From positions 248,001-312,000 of the forward strand of contig NZ_BOOQ01000003.1 of assembly GCF_016863315.1 (NCBI RefSeq): a stretch of 64,000 bases of DNA, given 5' to 3'. This document shows, piece by piece, positions 24,753 through 34,023 of the stretch. The notes below the pieces were generated by a model. It was not told the DNA's origin. It did not search any database and was given only the letters and a program-made list of their open reading frames with translations. The DNA is from Planotetraspora silvatica. Lineage in GTDB: Bacteria > Actinomycetota > Actinomycetes > Streptosporangiales > Streptosporangiaceae. The position numbers were made by a program, and so were the translations under genes. Numbering within the stretch: the stretch's first letter is position 1; each line of letters begins with the position of its first letter.

Positions 24753-26032
24753 TTAGGGGACCCCTTGGGGGTCGGCGTCGTGCCGGTGTCCTGCGGAGGC
24801 GTGGACGACCCCGTCCCCGGGACGAAGTCCTTGAGCCTGGCGATGCCGGCCTTGAGGGTGTCGACCGAGATCTCGGTACGGATCAGGTCCTGCTGTACGG
24901 GCGCCAGGGAGGAGAGCTTCACGTGCTGGGTGTAGGCGACCTTTCTGAGGGTCAAGGGCCCCAGCTGCGCGTTGGGGCCCTGGAAAACCACCAGTTCGCC
25001 CCCGCTCGCGCCGACGTAGTACTGGTCCTGGGTCCACTGGTAACCGAAGTAGCCGCCGGCCCCGAGCACGGCGGCCACGATCACGACCAGTGTGGTCACC
25101 AGCGGCCAGGATCGGCGTTTCTTGGGGCGCCGCGCCGCCGCCCGTGACTCGGGCGGCGACTCCCCGTCGAGGTCCTCGTCCACGATCACGGGTTGCGGAG
25201 CCGTGACGACGGTGGCCCGGCCCGCCGGAGTGTCGGGCGGCACGCCGCGCACGCGTCCGGACCCGGCGGCTCCGACGACCGCCGCCGTCGAGAGCGGCGC
25301 CTGCGTCTCGTCCACCTCGACCACGTCGGCCAGCACACAGGTGATGTTGTCCGGCCCGCCGCCCCTGTTCGCCAGGTCGATGAGCTGGCGGACGACCTCT
25401 TCCGGGTCGTCGACCGTGCTGAGCGTGTGGTGCAGGGTCTCCGCGCTGACCACGGTGGACAGGCCGTCCGAGCAGAGCAGATACCGGTCGCCCACCTGGG
25501 CCTCCCGGTCCTGCAGGTCGGGGTCGACCTCGCCACTGCCGTCGAGGGCGCGCAGCAGGATGGACCGCTGCGGGTGGTTGGCGGCCTCCTCCTGGGTGAT
25601 GCGGCCGTCGTCCACCAGCGACTGCACGAGGGTGTGGTCGTGCGTGATCTGGTACAGCTCGCCGTTGCGCAGCAGATACGCGCGGGAGTCGCCCACGTGG
25701 ATCAGCGCGAACCGGGGCCCGTTCCAGAGCATCGCGGTGAGGGTGGTGCCCATGCCCTTGAGGCTCGGGTCCCGGGCCACCATCGCGTGAAGCTGATGGT
25801 TGGCGTCACGGACCGCCGCCTCGATTTCGGTGAGCAGGTCACCCCCGAATGCGTCCTGGTCAAGGGACGACATGGCGGCGATGGCGACCGAGCTGGCCAC
25901 CTCGCCGTGAGCATGCCCGCCCATGCCGTCGGCGACGGCGAGCAGGCGGCCGCTGGCGTACGCGGAGTCCTCGTTGCCTTCGCGGAGGAGGCCGACGTCC
26001 GAGCGGGCGGCGTAGCGGAGTGCGATTGTCAT
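24749..26032 (-). CDS. pstP: PP2C-family Ser/Thr phosphatase
   Basis: 427 residues. The N-terminal PP2C domain (about 5-240) has the metal ligands in GNEDSAY, VADGMGGHAHGE, IHVGDSRAYL, LCSDGLS and GGGPDNITC. A proline/charged linker leads to one membrane helix (about 310-330, SWPLVTTLVVIVAAVLGAGG) and a small outer domain. It reverses PknB-type phosphorylation. It overlaps fhaB and rodA by four bases each. Confidence 0.95.
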   Translation of the reverse strand: MTIALRYAARSDVGLLREGNEDSAYASGRLLAVADGMGGHAHGEVASSVAIAAMSSLDQDAFGGDLLTEIEAAVRDANHQLHAMVARDPSLKGMGTTLTAMLWNGPRFALIHVGDSRAYLLRNGELYQITHDHTLVQSLVDDGRITQEEAANHPQRSILLRALDGSGEVDPDLQDREAQVGDRYLLCSDGLSTVVSAETLHHTLSTVDDPEEVVRQLIDLANRGGGPDNITCVLADVVEVDETQAPLSTAAVVGAAGSGRVRGVPPDTPAGRATVVTAPQPVIVDEDLDGESPPESRAAARRPKKRRSWPLVTTLVVIVAAVLGAGGYFGYQWTQDQYYVGASGGELVVFQGPNAQLGPLTLRKVAYTQHVKLSSLAPVQQDLIRTEISVDTLKAGIARLKDFVPGTGSSTPPQDTGTTPTPKGSPK

Positions 26033-26493
26033 TTGCGCAATTCGATGACGGTTTTGCCGATGCGGATCGGAACTCCGAGAGGCACCGGGGTCGGTCGGGT
26101 CACTTTAGAGCGTTCAAGGAACGTGCCGTTGGTCGAGCCGAGATCTTCCACGATCCACTGGCCGTCCTGGGGAAAGAGCCGGGCGTGCCGGCTCGAAGCG
26201 TAGTCATCGCTGAGGACCAGCGTGGCGTCGTTCGCTCGGCCGATGGTGATGGGAGTCTCCGTGAGGTTGATGATGGTCCCTTGCAGAGGGCCACCGGTGA
26301 CGATCAGCTGACGAGGATCCCCCTTCTTGGCCCGGGACGGGGGTTTGACCACTTTGGCAGGCTTCCGTGAGGGCGCGGGTGCCGTACGGGGGCCGAACAA
26401 GTCTGTCCGGATGACGCCGACCGCGGCAATCACGAAGAACCACAGCGCCGCCAGAAAGGCGAGCCGGATCAGCAGCAGCGTTAGCTCGGACAT
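26029..26493 (-). CDS. fhaB: FHA-domain membrane protein
   Basis: 154 residues. One N-terminal membrane helix (5-27) is followed by a basic linker and a forkhead-associated domain with the phosphothreonine-binding residues in ITIGRANDATLVLSDDYASS, RHARL and DLGSTNGTFL. It reads PknB-type phosphorylation at the membrane; the mycobacterial equivalent (FhaB/FipA) acts with FtsZ and FtsQ. It overlaps pstP by four bases. Confidence 0.94.
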   Translation of the reverse strand: MSELTLLLIRLAFLAALWFFVIAAVGVIRTDLFGPRTAPAPSRKPAKVVKPPSRAKKGDPRQLIVTGGPLQGTIINLTETPITIGRANDATLVLSDDYASSRHARLFPQDGQWIVEDLGSTNGTFLERSKVTRPTPVPLGVPIRIGKTVIELRK

Positions 26494-26510
26494 GGACGGT
26501 TTGTCTACCT

Positions 26511-27251
26511 CTAATCGCGCCGGAACACCAGTGTCGTGCGACCCAACGTCACCCTCGTCCCGTCCTGCATCTCGATCCTGCGGATCGGCTGGCCGTTGAT
26601 GAAGGTGCCGTTCGTGGAACCCAGGTCGACGAGAACGACCTGCTGTCCCTCAACTCGTAGCTCGGCATGATGCCGCGAGACGCCGGGATCCACCAACCGC
26701 AGATCGCAGTCGGTCCCCCGGCCGAGCAACGTGACCGGAGTGGTCAGCTCGTAGGACCGCTGGCCCTGCGGGTCGTCCTGAGTGGAGACCAGTAGTCGAG
26801 GACGCCCCCCGAACGCGCCGGGGCGGCCCGCGGGCAGGTCGCTCACCGGCTGGCGGATCTCGTCCTGCTCGACCGTGGCCCCCCGGATGACGCCCGAACG
26901 GATCCGGAACAGCCCGACCGCGAGGTCGTCGGCCGTCTCGAACCGCATCCGGACCGGCCCCACGAACGAGTAGCCCTGTTCCGTGGCGTATTCCCTCGCG
27001 AGGTTGGCCAGTTCGTGGCCGATGCTGTCGGCGTACACCTCAAGGCGCTCGCTGTCGGTCGTCGAGAGCTCCACCACGAAGTCGTTCGGCACGAGAGTTC
27101 GACCCTGGGCGACGATCGCCGCCCGTTCGTCCATCTCTCTCTGCACGGCGCTGGCAACCTCGACCGGCTGGAGGTCGGACTTGAAGGCCCGTGCAAAGGC
27201 ACCTTCAACCATGCCTTCGAGCCTGCGCTCGAAGCGCTGAAGGACTCCCAC
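26511..27251 (-). CDS. fhaA: DUF3662 and FHA domain protein
   Basis: 246 residues. The N-terminal DUF3662 domain (about 1-115) begins VLQRFERRLEGMVEGAFARA and has LVPNDFVVELS. The C-terminal FHA domain has VTLLGRGTDCDLRLVDPGVS, RHHAEL and DLGSTNGTFINGQ. In mycobacteria FhaA binds the phosphorylated pseudokinase domain of MviN (MurJ) and restrains cell-wall synthesis. It is the first gene of the operon. Confidence 0.95.
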   Translation of the reverse strand: MGVLQRFERRLEGMVEGAFARAFKSDLQPVEVASAVQREMDERAAIVAQGRTLVPNDFVVELSTTDSERLEVYADSIGHELANLAREYATEQGYSFVGPVRMRFETADDLAVGLFRIRSGVIRGATVEQDEIRQPVSDLPAGRPGAFGGRPRLLVSTQDDPQGQRSYELTTPVTLLGRGTDCDLRLVDPGVSRHHAELRVEGQQVVLVDLGSTNGTFINGQPIRRIEMQDGTRVTLGRTTLVFRRD

Positions 27252-27409
27252 CGGCTACCTCCCTTCCATTCTGTCTATGGTCGCGACCCGCTCCGGCGCT
27301 GCAGCGAGCTCCTTCGCTCCGTCGTCTAGAAGGATCGTATCCGGGTTCGGTAGCACCAGCGGTTGCGTGCTAACCTTTCCAGGCACCCAGCGATGGGAGC
27401 ACCCGTAAA

Positions 27410-27492
27410 GGGCAAGTGGCGGAATGGCAGACGCGCACGGTTCAGGTCCGTGTGTCCGAAAGGACGTGGGGGTTCAACTCCCCCCTTGCCCA
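27410..27492 (+). tRNA. tRNA-Leu (anticodon CAG)
   Basis: The 83-base gene folds with acceptor GGGCAAG/CTTGCCC, discriminator A, anticodon arm CACGG-TTCAGGT-CCGTG and a long variable arm (GTGTCCGAAAGGACGT region). The T arm is GGGGG-TTCAACT-CCCCC. The anticodon is CAG. The CCA end is not encoded. Confidence 0.95.
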
Positions 27493-27505
27493 CAGGAATT
27501 TGAGT

Positions 27506-27553
27506 GGCCTCAGGTGGCCGGAAGCGAAGCTTCCGCACTGAGGCCCTTTTTTT
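27506..27553 (+). terminator. Rho-independent terminator of tRNA-Leu
   Basis: GGCCTCAG pairs with CTGAGGCC, enclosing a second hairpin GGAAGC-GAA-GCTTCC. A run of seven T follows (27547-27553). It is one of the few classical T-run terminators here. Confidence 0.92.
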
Positions 27554-27853
27554 GGGATCACATCGTGTGACATCGGTCCTGTTTTCGTCGGTTCCATGAT
27601 GGCGGCCGTTGAGGTCCCTCCCTGAGCGGGCCCGCCCGACGAGTCCGGGCAGGAGGGATCGGCACTCTCGTCGATCATCATGGTCCCTTCCCCCGTGTCC
27701 GGCCGATGTGCACTCACGATTCTCCTGACCCGCCTTTCACTTCACTTTCGCCTGGCTTGCGATCTCCCTTACCCCCAGCGGGCGCTTAGATCACTTTTCC
27801 ATGTGTCTCATAATATGAACTGATTCGTCTTAACATAAGAGATTCGGTCTAAC
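27554..27853. other. Gene-free spacer with AT-rich promoter region
   Basis: No convincing gene. A minus-strand start at 27681 with AAGGGACC upstream opens a frame, but it runs into the tRNA gene. The right third (27795-27853) is unusually AT-rich, with CATAATATG and TAACATAAG shortly before the MFS start, and probably contains its promoter. Confidence 0.5.
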
Positions 27854-29056
27854 ATGCCCGGCATGGGGAGACCGAATCGCTGGGCCATGCTGAGCCTCGG
27901 CGTGGCGGCGCAGGGCGCCGGATGCGTGTTCATGTACGGCCTGCCGTTCCTGCTCCCGGCTCTCGAGGCCGAACACGGGCTCACGCTCGCCGAGGCCGGC
28001 GTCATCGTCGGGGCGCCCAGCGCGGGCATGCTCTTCACCCTCATCGCGTGGGGCTGGGCCGCCGACAGGTACGGCGAGCGGATCGCCATGACCAGCGGAC
28101 TGGCCCTGGCCACGGTCTTCCTGGGATCCGCCGCGTTCGCCACCCATCCCGCCGTGCTCGCGCTCCTGCTGGGGCTGGCCGGAGCCGCGGGCGCCTCGGC
28201 GAACGCCGCGAGCGGCCGGGTCGTCCTCGGCTGGTTCCCGAAGGAGCGGCGCGGGGTCGCGATGGGCTGGCGGCAGACCGCGCAGCCTCTCGGCGTGGCG
28301 CTCGCCGGAGTGATCGCCCCGCCCGCCCTCCACCTGGGAGGCGTGCGCGGCGCCCTTCTGGCGATGACCGCGATCTGTCTCGTCACGACGTGCTGCGTCG
28401 GGCTGATGGTGGTGGATCCACCACGGCCGGAGACGTCCGCCGGCACGCGTTCCGCGTCGCCGTACACCGAGCCGGCGCTGTGGCGGGTGCACGCGGCCAG
28501 CATGTTGCTCGTCGTCCCCCAGTTCGCCACGGCCGCCTTCGCGCTGACCTACCTGGTGGCCGAGCGCCACTGGGCGGCCGCGACGGCCAGCCAGGTGATC
28601 GCGGCCGCCCAGCTCGCCGGCGCGGGCGGCAGGCTGCTGTGCGGCCGATGGTCGGACCTCGCCGGGAGCCGGGTCGGTCCCATGCGGCGGCTCGCCCTGG
28701 TCAACGCCGCGGTCATGCTCGTGCTGGCGATGGCCGTACAGGCGGGGAACGCCGCCGGCTCCGCGCTTCTCGTCGCGGCGCTGGTGATCTCGATGAGCGG
28801 CAACGGCCTCGCCTTCACCGCCGTCTCCGAGCTCGCCGGCCCGGCCTGGGCGGGCCGGGCCATGGGGGCGCAGAACACGGGGCAAAACCTGATCGCCGCC
28901 GGTACGCCCCCGGTTCTCGGCGCCCTGATCACGCACGCCGGGTTCGGCACGGCCTTCGCCCTCGCCGGAGCGCTGGCGCTGGCCGCGTCGGTCGCGACAC
29001 CCGGCGTGCCGATGATCAGGCGGCCAGTAGTTCGCCGACCAGTGTCGCCAGACTGA
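27854..29056 (+). CDS. MFS transporter
   Basis: 400 residues with twelve predicted helices. The loop 2-3 motif is GWAADRYGERIAM, a degraded form of GxxxDRxGRR. FPKERRGVAMGW and RLLCGRWSDLAGSR are the other typical MFS loops. It resembles the CynX/NNP-like actinobacterial carriers, but the substrate is unknown. No Shine-Dalgarno is visible. The last 41 bases overlap the convergent CNNM gene. Confidence 0.87.
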   Translation: MPGMGRPNRWAMLSLGVAAQGAGCVFMYGLPFLLPALEAEHGLTLAEAGVIVGAPSAGMLFTLIAWGWAADRYGERIAMTSGLALATVFLGSAAFATHPAVLALLLGLAGAAGASANAASGRVVLGWFPKERRGVAMGWRQTAQPLGVALAGVIAPPALHLGGVRGALLAMTAICLVTTCCVGLMVVDPPRPETSAGTRSASPYTEPALWRVHAASMLLVVPQFATAAFALTYLVAERHWAAATASQVIAAAQLAGAGGRLLCGRWSDLAGSRVGPMRRLALVNAAVMLVLAMAVQAGNAAGSALLVAALVISMSGNGLAFTAVSELAGPAWAGRAMGAQNTGQNLIAAGTPPVLGALITHAGFGTAFALAGALALAASVATPGVPMIRRPVVRRPVSPD

Positions 29057-30020
29057 TCATTCCGATCGCCTCGCCGTTCTTGTCGGTCACCAGTCCCAGC
29101 TCCGCGTGGGCGTCCTGGAGCACGGTCACGGCGTCGGGCACCGTCGTCCCGCCGGAGAGGCGGGGGGCGGGCGTGGCGAGCTCGGCCAGGGGCCGTCCCG
29201 GCTGGACCAGGACGTCCCGGACGTGCAGGACCCCGACCACGTCCTGAGGCGAGACGACGAGCATGCGGAGGTGCCCGCTGCGGGCCGCCGTCTCGCGTGC
29301 CAGGAAGTCGTCCGCGTCCACGGGCACCGCGGGCGCCTCGTCGAGCGGCACCATCAGCCGCTCGATCGACTGGGACTGGACCCGCAGGGCCCGAGTGAGC
29401 AGGTCGTGCTCGTCCCGGTCGAGCATGCCCATCCGGCCCGACTCGGCGACCAGCATGGCGAGCTGGTGCGGCGTGCGCGTGGTGGCCAGCTCGTCGCGTG
29501 GCCGGACGCCGAACAGCCGCAGCAGTCCGTTGGTCGCGCCGTTCAGGACGGCGAGCACCGGGCGGACGATCCACGTGAAACCGCGGAACGGCAGGGCGAG
29601 CGCCATCGCCACGCGCTCGGGGCGCGTCAGAGCCCACGACTTGGGCGCCATCTCCCCGACCACCATGTGGAGGAAGGTCACCAGGGCGAGCGCCACCACG
29701 TAGGCCACCGGGGTGCGCAGCGACTCGGGAAGCAGCCCAAGGACCGGCTCCAGCAGGTGCTCGATGGCCGGCTCCGCGACCATGCCGAGGCCCAGGGAGG
29801 ACAGCGTGATGCCGAGCTGGGCGCCCGCGAGCATCAACGGCAGTTGCCGGCCGCCGCGGACCGCCCCGCGGGCGGCCACCTTGACCAGCCGGCCGCCGGA
29901 GAGCGCGGCCTCCTCCAGGCGATGCCGCTTGGACGAGACCAGGGCGAACTCCGTGGCCACGAAGAAGCCGTTGGCGATCAGCAGGATCACACCGAGCAGG
30001 ATCGAGCCGAACTCGCTCAT
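29016..30020 (-). CDS. CNNM/CBS membrane protein, short paralogue
   Basis: 334 residues. The CNNM (DUF21) membrane domain covers about 1-190, with FFVATEFALVSSKRHRLEE, LMLAGAQLGITLSSLGLG and VVGEMAPKSWALTRPE. A CBS pair follows, without the C-terminal CorC-HlyC domain. Homologues export magnesium or related cations, or regulate them. It overlaps the longer paralogue upstream by four bases; such pairs are usual in actinobacteria and may act as a heterodimer. Confidence 0.9.
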   Translation of the reverse strand: MSEFGSILLGVILLIANGFFVATEFALVSSKRHRLEEAALSGGRLVKVAARGAVRGGRQLPLMLAGAQLGITLSSLGLGMVAEPAIEHLLEPVLGLLPESLRTPVAYVVALALVTFLHMVVGEMAPKSWALTRPERVAMALALPFRGFTWIVRPVLAVLNGATNGLLRLFGVRPRDELATTRTPHQLAMLVAESGRMGMLDRDEHDLLTRALRVQSQSIERLMVPLDEAPAVPVDADDFLARETAARSGHLRMLVVSPQDVVGVLHVRDVLVQPGRPLAELATPAPRLSGGTTVPDAVTVLQDAHAELGLVTDKNGEAIGMISLATLVGELLAA

Positions 30021-31462
30021 GCCGGCCTCCCCTGGAACAGGGCGGAGAAGAGCTCGGGGGCGTAGTCGACCCGGGCGTGGTGGTGGTCGGCCGTCTCCTC
30101 GTCGGTACGGCTCTCGCCGGGCTCCTCATCGTGGAGCGCGAGCCGTACCCATTCGGGGACGTGGCGGTGGACGCTCAGGACCGTGAGCCTGGCCCGGTGG
30201 GTGTCCGGCTCGTCGTCGCCGAACAGGTCGGCCTCCCGGGCCACGCCGGTGGAGACCTCGTCGCCGGGTTCGGCGATCCGGCTGAGGGAGGCGAGCACCA
30301 GCCCGGCGATCGTCTCGTAGTCCTCGCTCTCGGGAAGGGCGACGCCGGTGGCGCGCTCGACCTCGTCGAGGCGGAGCGTCCCCGGCACGTCCCAGGTTCC
30401 GTCCCGGTGGCGTACGACGCCGAGCGGCTCGGGGTCGTTCTCGTCCACCAGCTCGCCGACGAGCTCCTCGGCGAGGTCCTCCATGGTCAGCACGCCGGCC
30501 AGGCCGCCGTACTCGTCGATCACACACGCGAACGTGTCGCCCGACGCGGACATGCGCCGCAGCAACTGCGGCAACGGGAGCGTCGTGGGGACGAGGAGGG
30601 GCGGGTGGGTGAGGTCGCCGATGAGGCCGTCGGCGGGAGACCCGGCCTCCAGGTACTCCCGTACGCCGGTGACGCCGACCACGTCGTCGGTGCCGGTGCC
30701 GAGCACGGGATAGCGCGAGTGGCCCTGCTCCCGCAGGCTCTGGAGCAGGTCGGCGATCGGCCGGTCCGCGCGCAGCGACACCACGCGGGGGCGGGGGACC
30801 ATGACGTCCTCGGCCACGTGGTCGCCGAACTCGAGCGAACGCTTCAGGAGCTCGGCCAGTCGCGGCGGCACCTCACCGGCCGTGGCGGAATCCGCCACGA
30901 TGCGCGACAACTCATCGGGCGTCGCACCGTGCTCGAGCTCCTCGACGGGCTCGATGCCCACGAGGCGGACGAGCCTGGTCGCGGCGGCGTCGAACAGGTG
31001 GATCACCGGACCGGCGATCTTCAGATAGAGCAACGTCGAGCGGGACAGGAACTTCGCCACCGCTTCCGGGCGGGCGATGCCCACGTTCTTCGGGGCCAGC
31101 TCGCCGAAGATCATCTGTATGATCGTCGCGATGGCGACACCGATGGCTACGGCGAAGCCGGTCACCATCGTGTCCGGCACGCCCACGTCCTCCAACGGGC
31201 CCCGGATGACGTCGGCGATCGCCGGTTGAGCGACGAAGCCCACGAGCAGGGTGGTCACGGTGATGCCCAGTTGCGCGCCCGACAACATGAAGGACAGGCG
31301 ACCGGTGACCTCGAGGGCCCGCTGGGCGGCGACGTCGCCACTCGCCGCCTGGTCACGGAGTGTGCCGCGATCGGCCGCCACGAAGGCGAACTCCTGCGCG
31401 ACGAAGTAACCGGTGGCGAAAGTCAGGATGAGAACGGCCAGTAGGCCTGCGGCGGCGGTCAT
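30017..31462 (-). CDS. CNNM/CBS/CorC-type membrane protein, long paralogue
   Basis: 481 residues. The CNNM domain has GYFVAQEFAFVAADRGTLRD, MLSGAQLGITVTTLLVGF and FGELAPKNVGIARPE. A CBS pair follows (VMVPRPRVVSLRADRP, then VIDEYGGLAGVLTMEDL with EELVGEL), and then a CorC-HlyC domain (DGTWDVPGTLRLDEVE, EDYETIAGLVL). It is a probable Mg/Co efflux component. A core of the 12-bp array element lies 16 bp upstream of its start codon. Confidence 0.9.
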   Translation of the reverse strand: MTAAAGLLAVLILTFATGYFVAQEFAFVAADRGTLRDQAASGDVAAQRALEVTGRLSFMLSGAQLGITVTTLLVGFVAQPAIADVIRGPLEDVGVPDTMVTGFAVAIGVAIATIIQMIFGELAPKNVGIARPEAVAKFLSRSTLLYLKIAGPVIHLFDAAATRLVRLVGIEPVEELEHGATPDELSRIVADSATAGEVPPRLAELLKRSLEFGDHVAEDVMVPRPRVVSLRADRPIADLLQSLREQGHSRYPVLGTGTDDVVGVTGVREYLEAGSPADGLIGDLTHPPLLVPTTLPLPQLLRRMSASGDTFACVIDEYGGLAGVLTMEDLAEELVGELVDENDPEPLGVVRHRDGTWDVPGTLRLDEVERATGVALPESEDYETIAGLVLASLSRIAEPGDEVSTGVAREADLFGDDEPDTHRARLTVLSVHRHVPEWVRLALHDEEPGESRTDEETADHHHARVDYAPELFSALFQGRPA

Positions 31463-31755
31463 CGTGCGCCGACCGAATGATCATGCGACCCCGTGCACAC
31501 GCACGGGCAAGTACTCCACGGGTCCGAGCCGGACACGGTAATCCTTTCGAGCGGAGGTCTAATACCGTAACGGCTGCGTCGGCTCAGGTGTTTCCGGTGT
31601 CTCGTTAGTTGGCCGCTACGAGATGGTCTGGGTACCTTTCGCGGGAAAAGCTTGGTGAGCGATCTGCGTTCCCACGAGGATGGAGACGTACCGTTCAAGT
31701 CAGGGGCGGTCACCGCCCATATCGAGGTCAAGGTAGTTGAAGGACGGGGATTCAC

Positions 31756-33234
31756 GTGGCCGAGGACGACGACGACGCCACTCGCGCGCTTCGCCGCCCC
31801 GGGGGTGGCGGCCCGAGACCGGCGGGAGGGCCCGCCGACGATCCGTGGGCGCGCGGAGGATCTCCCCAAGATCCCCGGCCTGTGGGTCGGGACGATCCGT
31901 GGGCGCGTGGAGGATCCGCGCCGGATCCCCGGCCGGCGGGGCGACCCGCCGACGCTCCGTGGCAGGCCGGGCCGTCCGCGCGTGACTCACGGCAGGCCGG
32001 GCCGTCCGCTGATGATCCGTGGGCGACGGCGCGGCAGCCCGCGGACGACGCCTGGACGTCCGCCGGGCAGCCCGCGCACCGCGTTCCCGACGCCTTTCGC
32101 GGCACTGCCTCGAACGCGGAGAGCGACGACCTGGGGAACACCACGCCCCGGGTCACCTCCAAGGTGTACGGCAAGCCGCGATCGGGCCAGGCGCCCGTTC
32201 GTCCGCTCGGCGGTCACCGAGGCGGGCCGCCCGGCGGAGACGTGCCGGGGTCGCCGGGTGGCGGCGGTGGGGGCGTCAGGGGTCCCCGGAATATCGGCAA
32301 GATCGTGCTCCGGTCCGTCGCCGTTCTGCTCGTGGTCCTGATCGTCGCCGCGGTAGGCGGATATTTCTGGATCGGTTCCAAGCTGCAGACGGTCGAGGCG
32401 TTCACGGACTACAGCGGCAGACCCGCGGCCACCCCGGGTGAGGACTGGCTGCTCGTCGGCTCGGACAGCCGGGCGGGGTTGTCGGCGGAGCAGCGGAAGA
32501 AGCTCGCCACGGGCAAGGCCGTGGGCAAGCGGACCGACACGATGATGCTGCTCCACATCCCGGACAGCGGCCAGCCGACCCTCGTGAGCCTGCCCCGCGA
32601 CTCGTACGTGCCGATCGCCGGGCACGGCAGCGACAAGCTGAACGCGGCCTACGCCTTCGGCGGTCCGAAGCTGCTCACCAAGACCGTGGAGCAGGTCACC
32701 GGCATCCGGATCGATCACTACATGGAGATCGGCTTCGGCGGGTTCGTCGGCATCGTCGACGCGGTCGGCGGCGTGAACATCTGCGTGAAGCAGAACATCA
32801 AGGACAAGAAGGCCGGGATCAACCTGAAGAAGGGTTGCCAGGACATGGACGGCGGGACCGCGCTCGGCTTCGTCCGGACGCGCAAGACCGGCGCCATCCC
32901 CGACTTCGACCGCACCCAGCGGCAGCGCCAGTTCTTCTCCGCAGTCGTGCAGAAGGCGGCGAGCCCCGGCACGCTCCTCAACCCGTTCACGTCCGTTCCG
33001 CTGGCGCTGAGCGCGGCGGACTCGGTCGCCGTCGACCCGGACACGGGCCTGTTCAATCTGCTCTCGGTCGGCCTCGCGATGAAGGGCGGTCCGGTGACCA
33101 CGGCCGTGCCCATCGGCTCGCTGCCCACGATCAACGGCGCGGCCGTCGTGAAGTGGGACACCGCCAAGGCCGTGCGCCTGTTCGACGCCCTCGCCGAGGA
33201 CAAGCCCATCCCGAAGGACACCATCACGAAGTGA
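31756..33234 (+). CDS. LytR-CpsA-Psr (LCP) cell-wall ligase
   Basis: 492 residues, GTG start. A disordered cytoplasmic tail (1-185) carries repeated DDPWARGGS/DPRPAG units. One membrane helix follows (about 190-213), then the outer LCP domain with LLVGSDSRAGLS, KRTDTMMLLHIP, SLPRDSYVPIAGHGSDKLNA, the Arg/Asp phosphate-binding residues in GFVRTRKTG and DFDRTQRQRQFF. LCP enzymes attach teichoic acid-like or arabinogalactan-like polymers to peptidoglycan. The DPW-repeat tail may be a kinase or partner docking site. Confidence 0.92.
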   Translation: MAEDDDDATRALRRPGGGGPRPAGGPADDPWARGGSPQDPRPVGRDDPWARGGSAPDPRPAGRPADAPWQAGPSARDSRQAGPSADDPWATARQPADDAWTSAGQPAHRVPDAFRGTASNAESDDLGNTTPRVTSKVYGKPRSGQAPVRPLGGHRGGPPGGDVPGSPGGGGGGVRGPRNIGKIVLRSVAVLLVVLIVAAVGGYFWIGSKLQTVEAFTDYSGRPAATPGEDWLLVGSDSRAGLSAEQRKKLATGKAVGKRTDTMMLLHIPDSGQPTLVSLPRDSYVPIAGHGSDKLNAAYAFGGPKLLTKTVEQVTGIRIDHYMEIGFGGFVGIVDAVGGVNICVKQNIKDKKAGINLKKGCQDMDGGTALGFVRTRKTGAIPDFDRTQRQRQFFSAVVQKAASPGTLLNPFTSVPLALSAADSVAVDPDTGLFNLLSVGLAMKGGPVTTAVPIGSLPTINGAAVVKWDTAKAVRLFDALAEDKPIPKDTITK

Positions 33235-33327
33235 TGCGGGGCGCCGGGGCCGTTCCCTCTGGGGACGGTCCCGCGCTTCTGTAATCACGTCCTTCTTCGT
33301 CACGCGAGAACGAACGGCCCGGTGATC

Positions 33328-33933
33328 ATGGGGATCTCTCAGCAACTGCACGCGATCGGGCGTCCTCTGCTCGACGCCCAACTCGCGCACCCCACGGTCC
33401 GGGGCATCGCGGCGGGCGACCTTCCCGAGCCGGTGTTCCGCTCGTGGCTGGAGCAGGACTACCTGTTCCTGCTCGACTACGTCAGGGTGTTCTCCCGGCT
33501 GGCCTGGCAGGCTCCCGACGGCCATCTCGGCGACCTTGTGGACCTCGCCCACGCGACCTGGCACAACGAGCTCTCCCTGCACCGGTCGATGTCCGCCGAG
33601 TTCGGCGCGGACCTCGAAGCGGCGACGAAGGGGCCCGCCTGCGCCGCGTACACGGACTTCCTGCTGCGGTCGGCCGCCGACTACGCCGACGGCCTGGTCG
33701 CGCTCTATCCCTGCATGTGGGGGTACTCGACGCTGGGCCGTGTGCTGGCGGACAAGCCGCCCGCCGAGCCGCGATACCGGGCCTGGGTGGACACCTACGC
33801 CGATCCCGGGTTCGCGGCGCTGACCGCGCGGATCGCCGTGATGATCGACGAGGCGGCGCCCGATCCCGGCCGGGCGGCGGCCCTGTTCACCGAGGGCATG
33901 CGGCACGAACTCGCCTTCTGGGACGTCCCCTGA
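33328..33933 (+). CDS. tenA: TenA family aminopyrimidine aminohydrolase
   Basis: 201 residues, all-helical TenA fold: FRSWLEQDYLFLLDYVRVFS contains the substrate Asp50 and Tyr residues. Cys129 in YPCMWGYS is the nucleophile of TenA_C proteins, and the terminal Glu lies in GMRHELAFW. It hydrolyses aminopyrimidines from degraded thiamine to HMP for salvage. The start is ATG 33328 or GTG 33322; neither has a Shine-Dalgarno. The riboswitch-controlled CytX carrier 4.2 kb away fits the same salvage route. Confidence 0.9.
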   Translation: MGISQQLHAIGRPLLDAQLAHPTVRGIAAGDLPEPVFRSWLEQDYLFLLDYVRVFSRLAWQAPDGHLGDLVDLAHATWHNELSLHRSMSAEFGADLEAATKGPACAAYTDFLLRSAADYADGLVALYPCMWGYSTLGRVLADKPPAEPRYRAWVDTYADPGFAALTARIAVMIDEAAPDPGRAAALFTEGMRHELAFWDVP

Positions 33934-34023
33934 CACCCGGCTGACCGCTCTGCGGCGTCCGCCGGAGCAGGCTTGCGCCTCGGGTTCTCGCGGATGTGGA
34001 CGCGCGCGGATTACTGTGGGGGC

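Noticed and set aside
27442-27717. Small minus-strand gene starting at 27681 with AAGGGACC
   Set aside because: The frame runs through the terminator and into tRNA-Leu before it stops, so no plausible protein end exists.
31987-33936. 649-residue minus-strand frame opposite the LCP and tenA genes
   Set aside because: Antisense shadow; composition is Arg/Gly/Val-rich and the plus-strand genes have clear motifs and starts.
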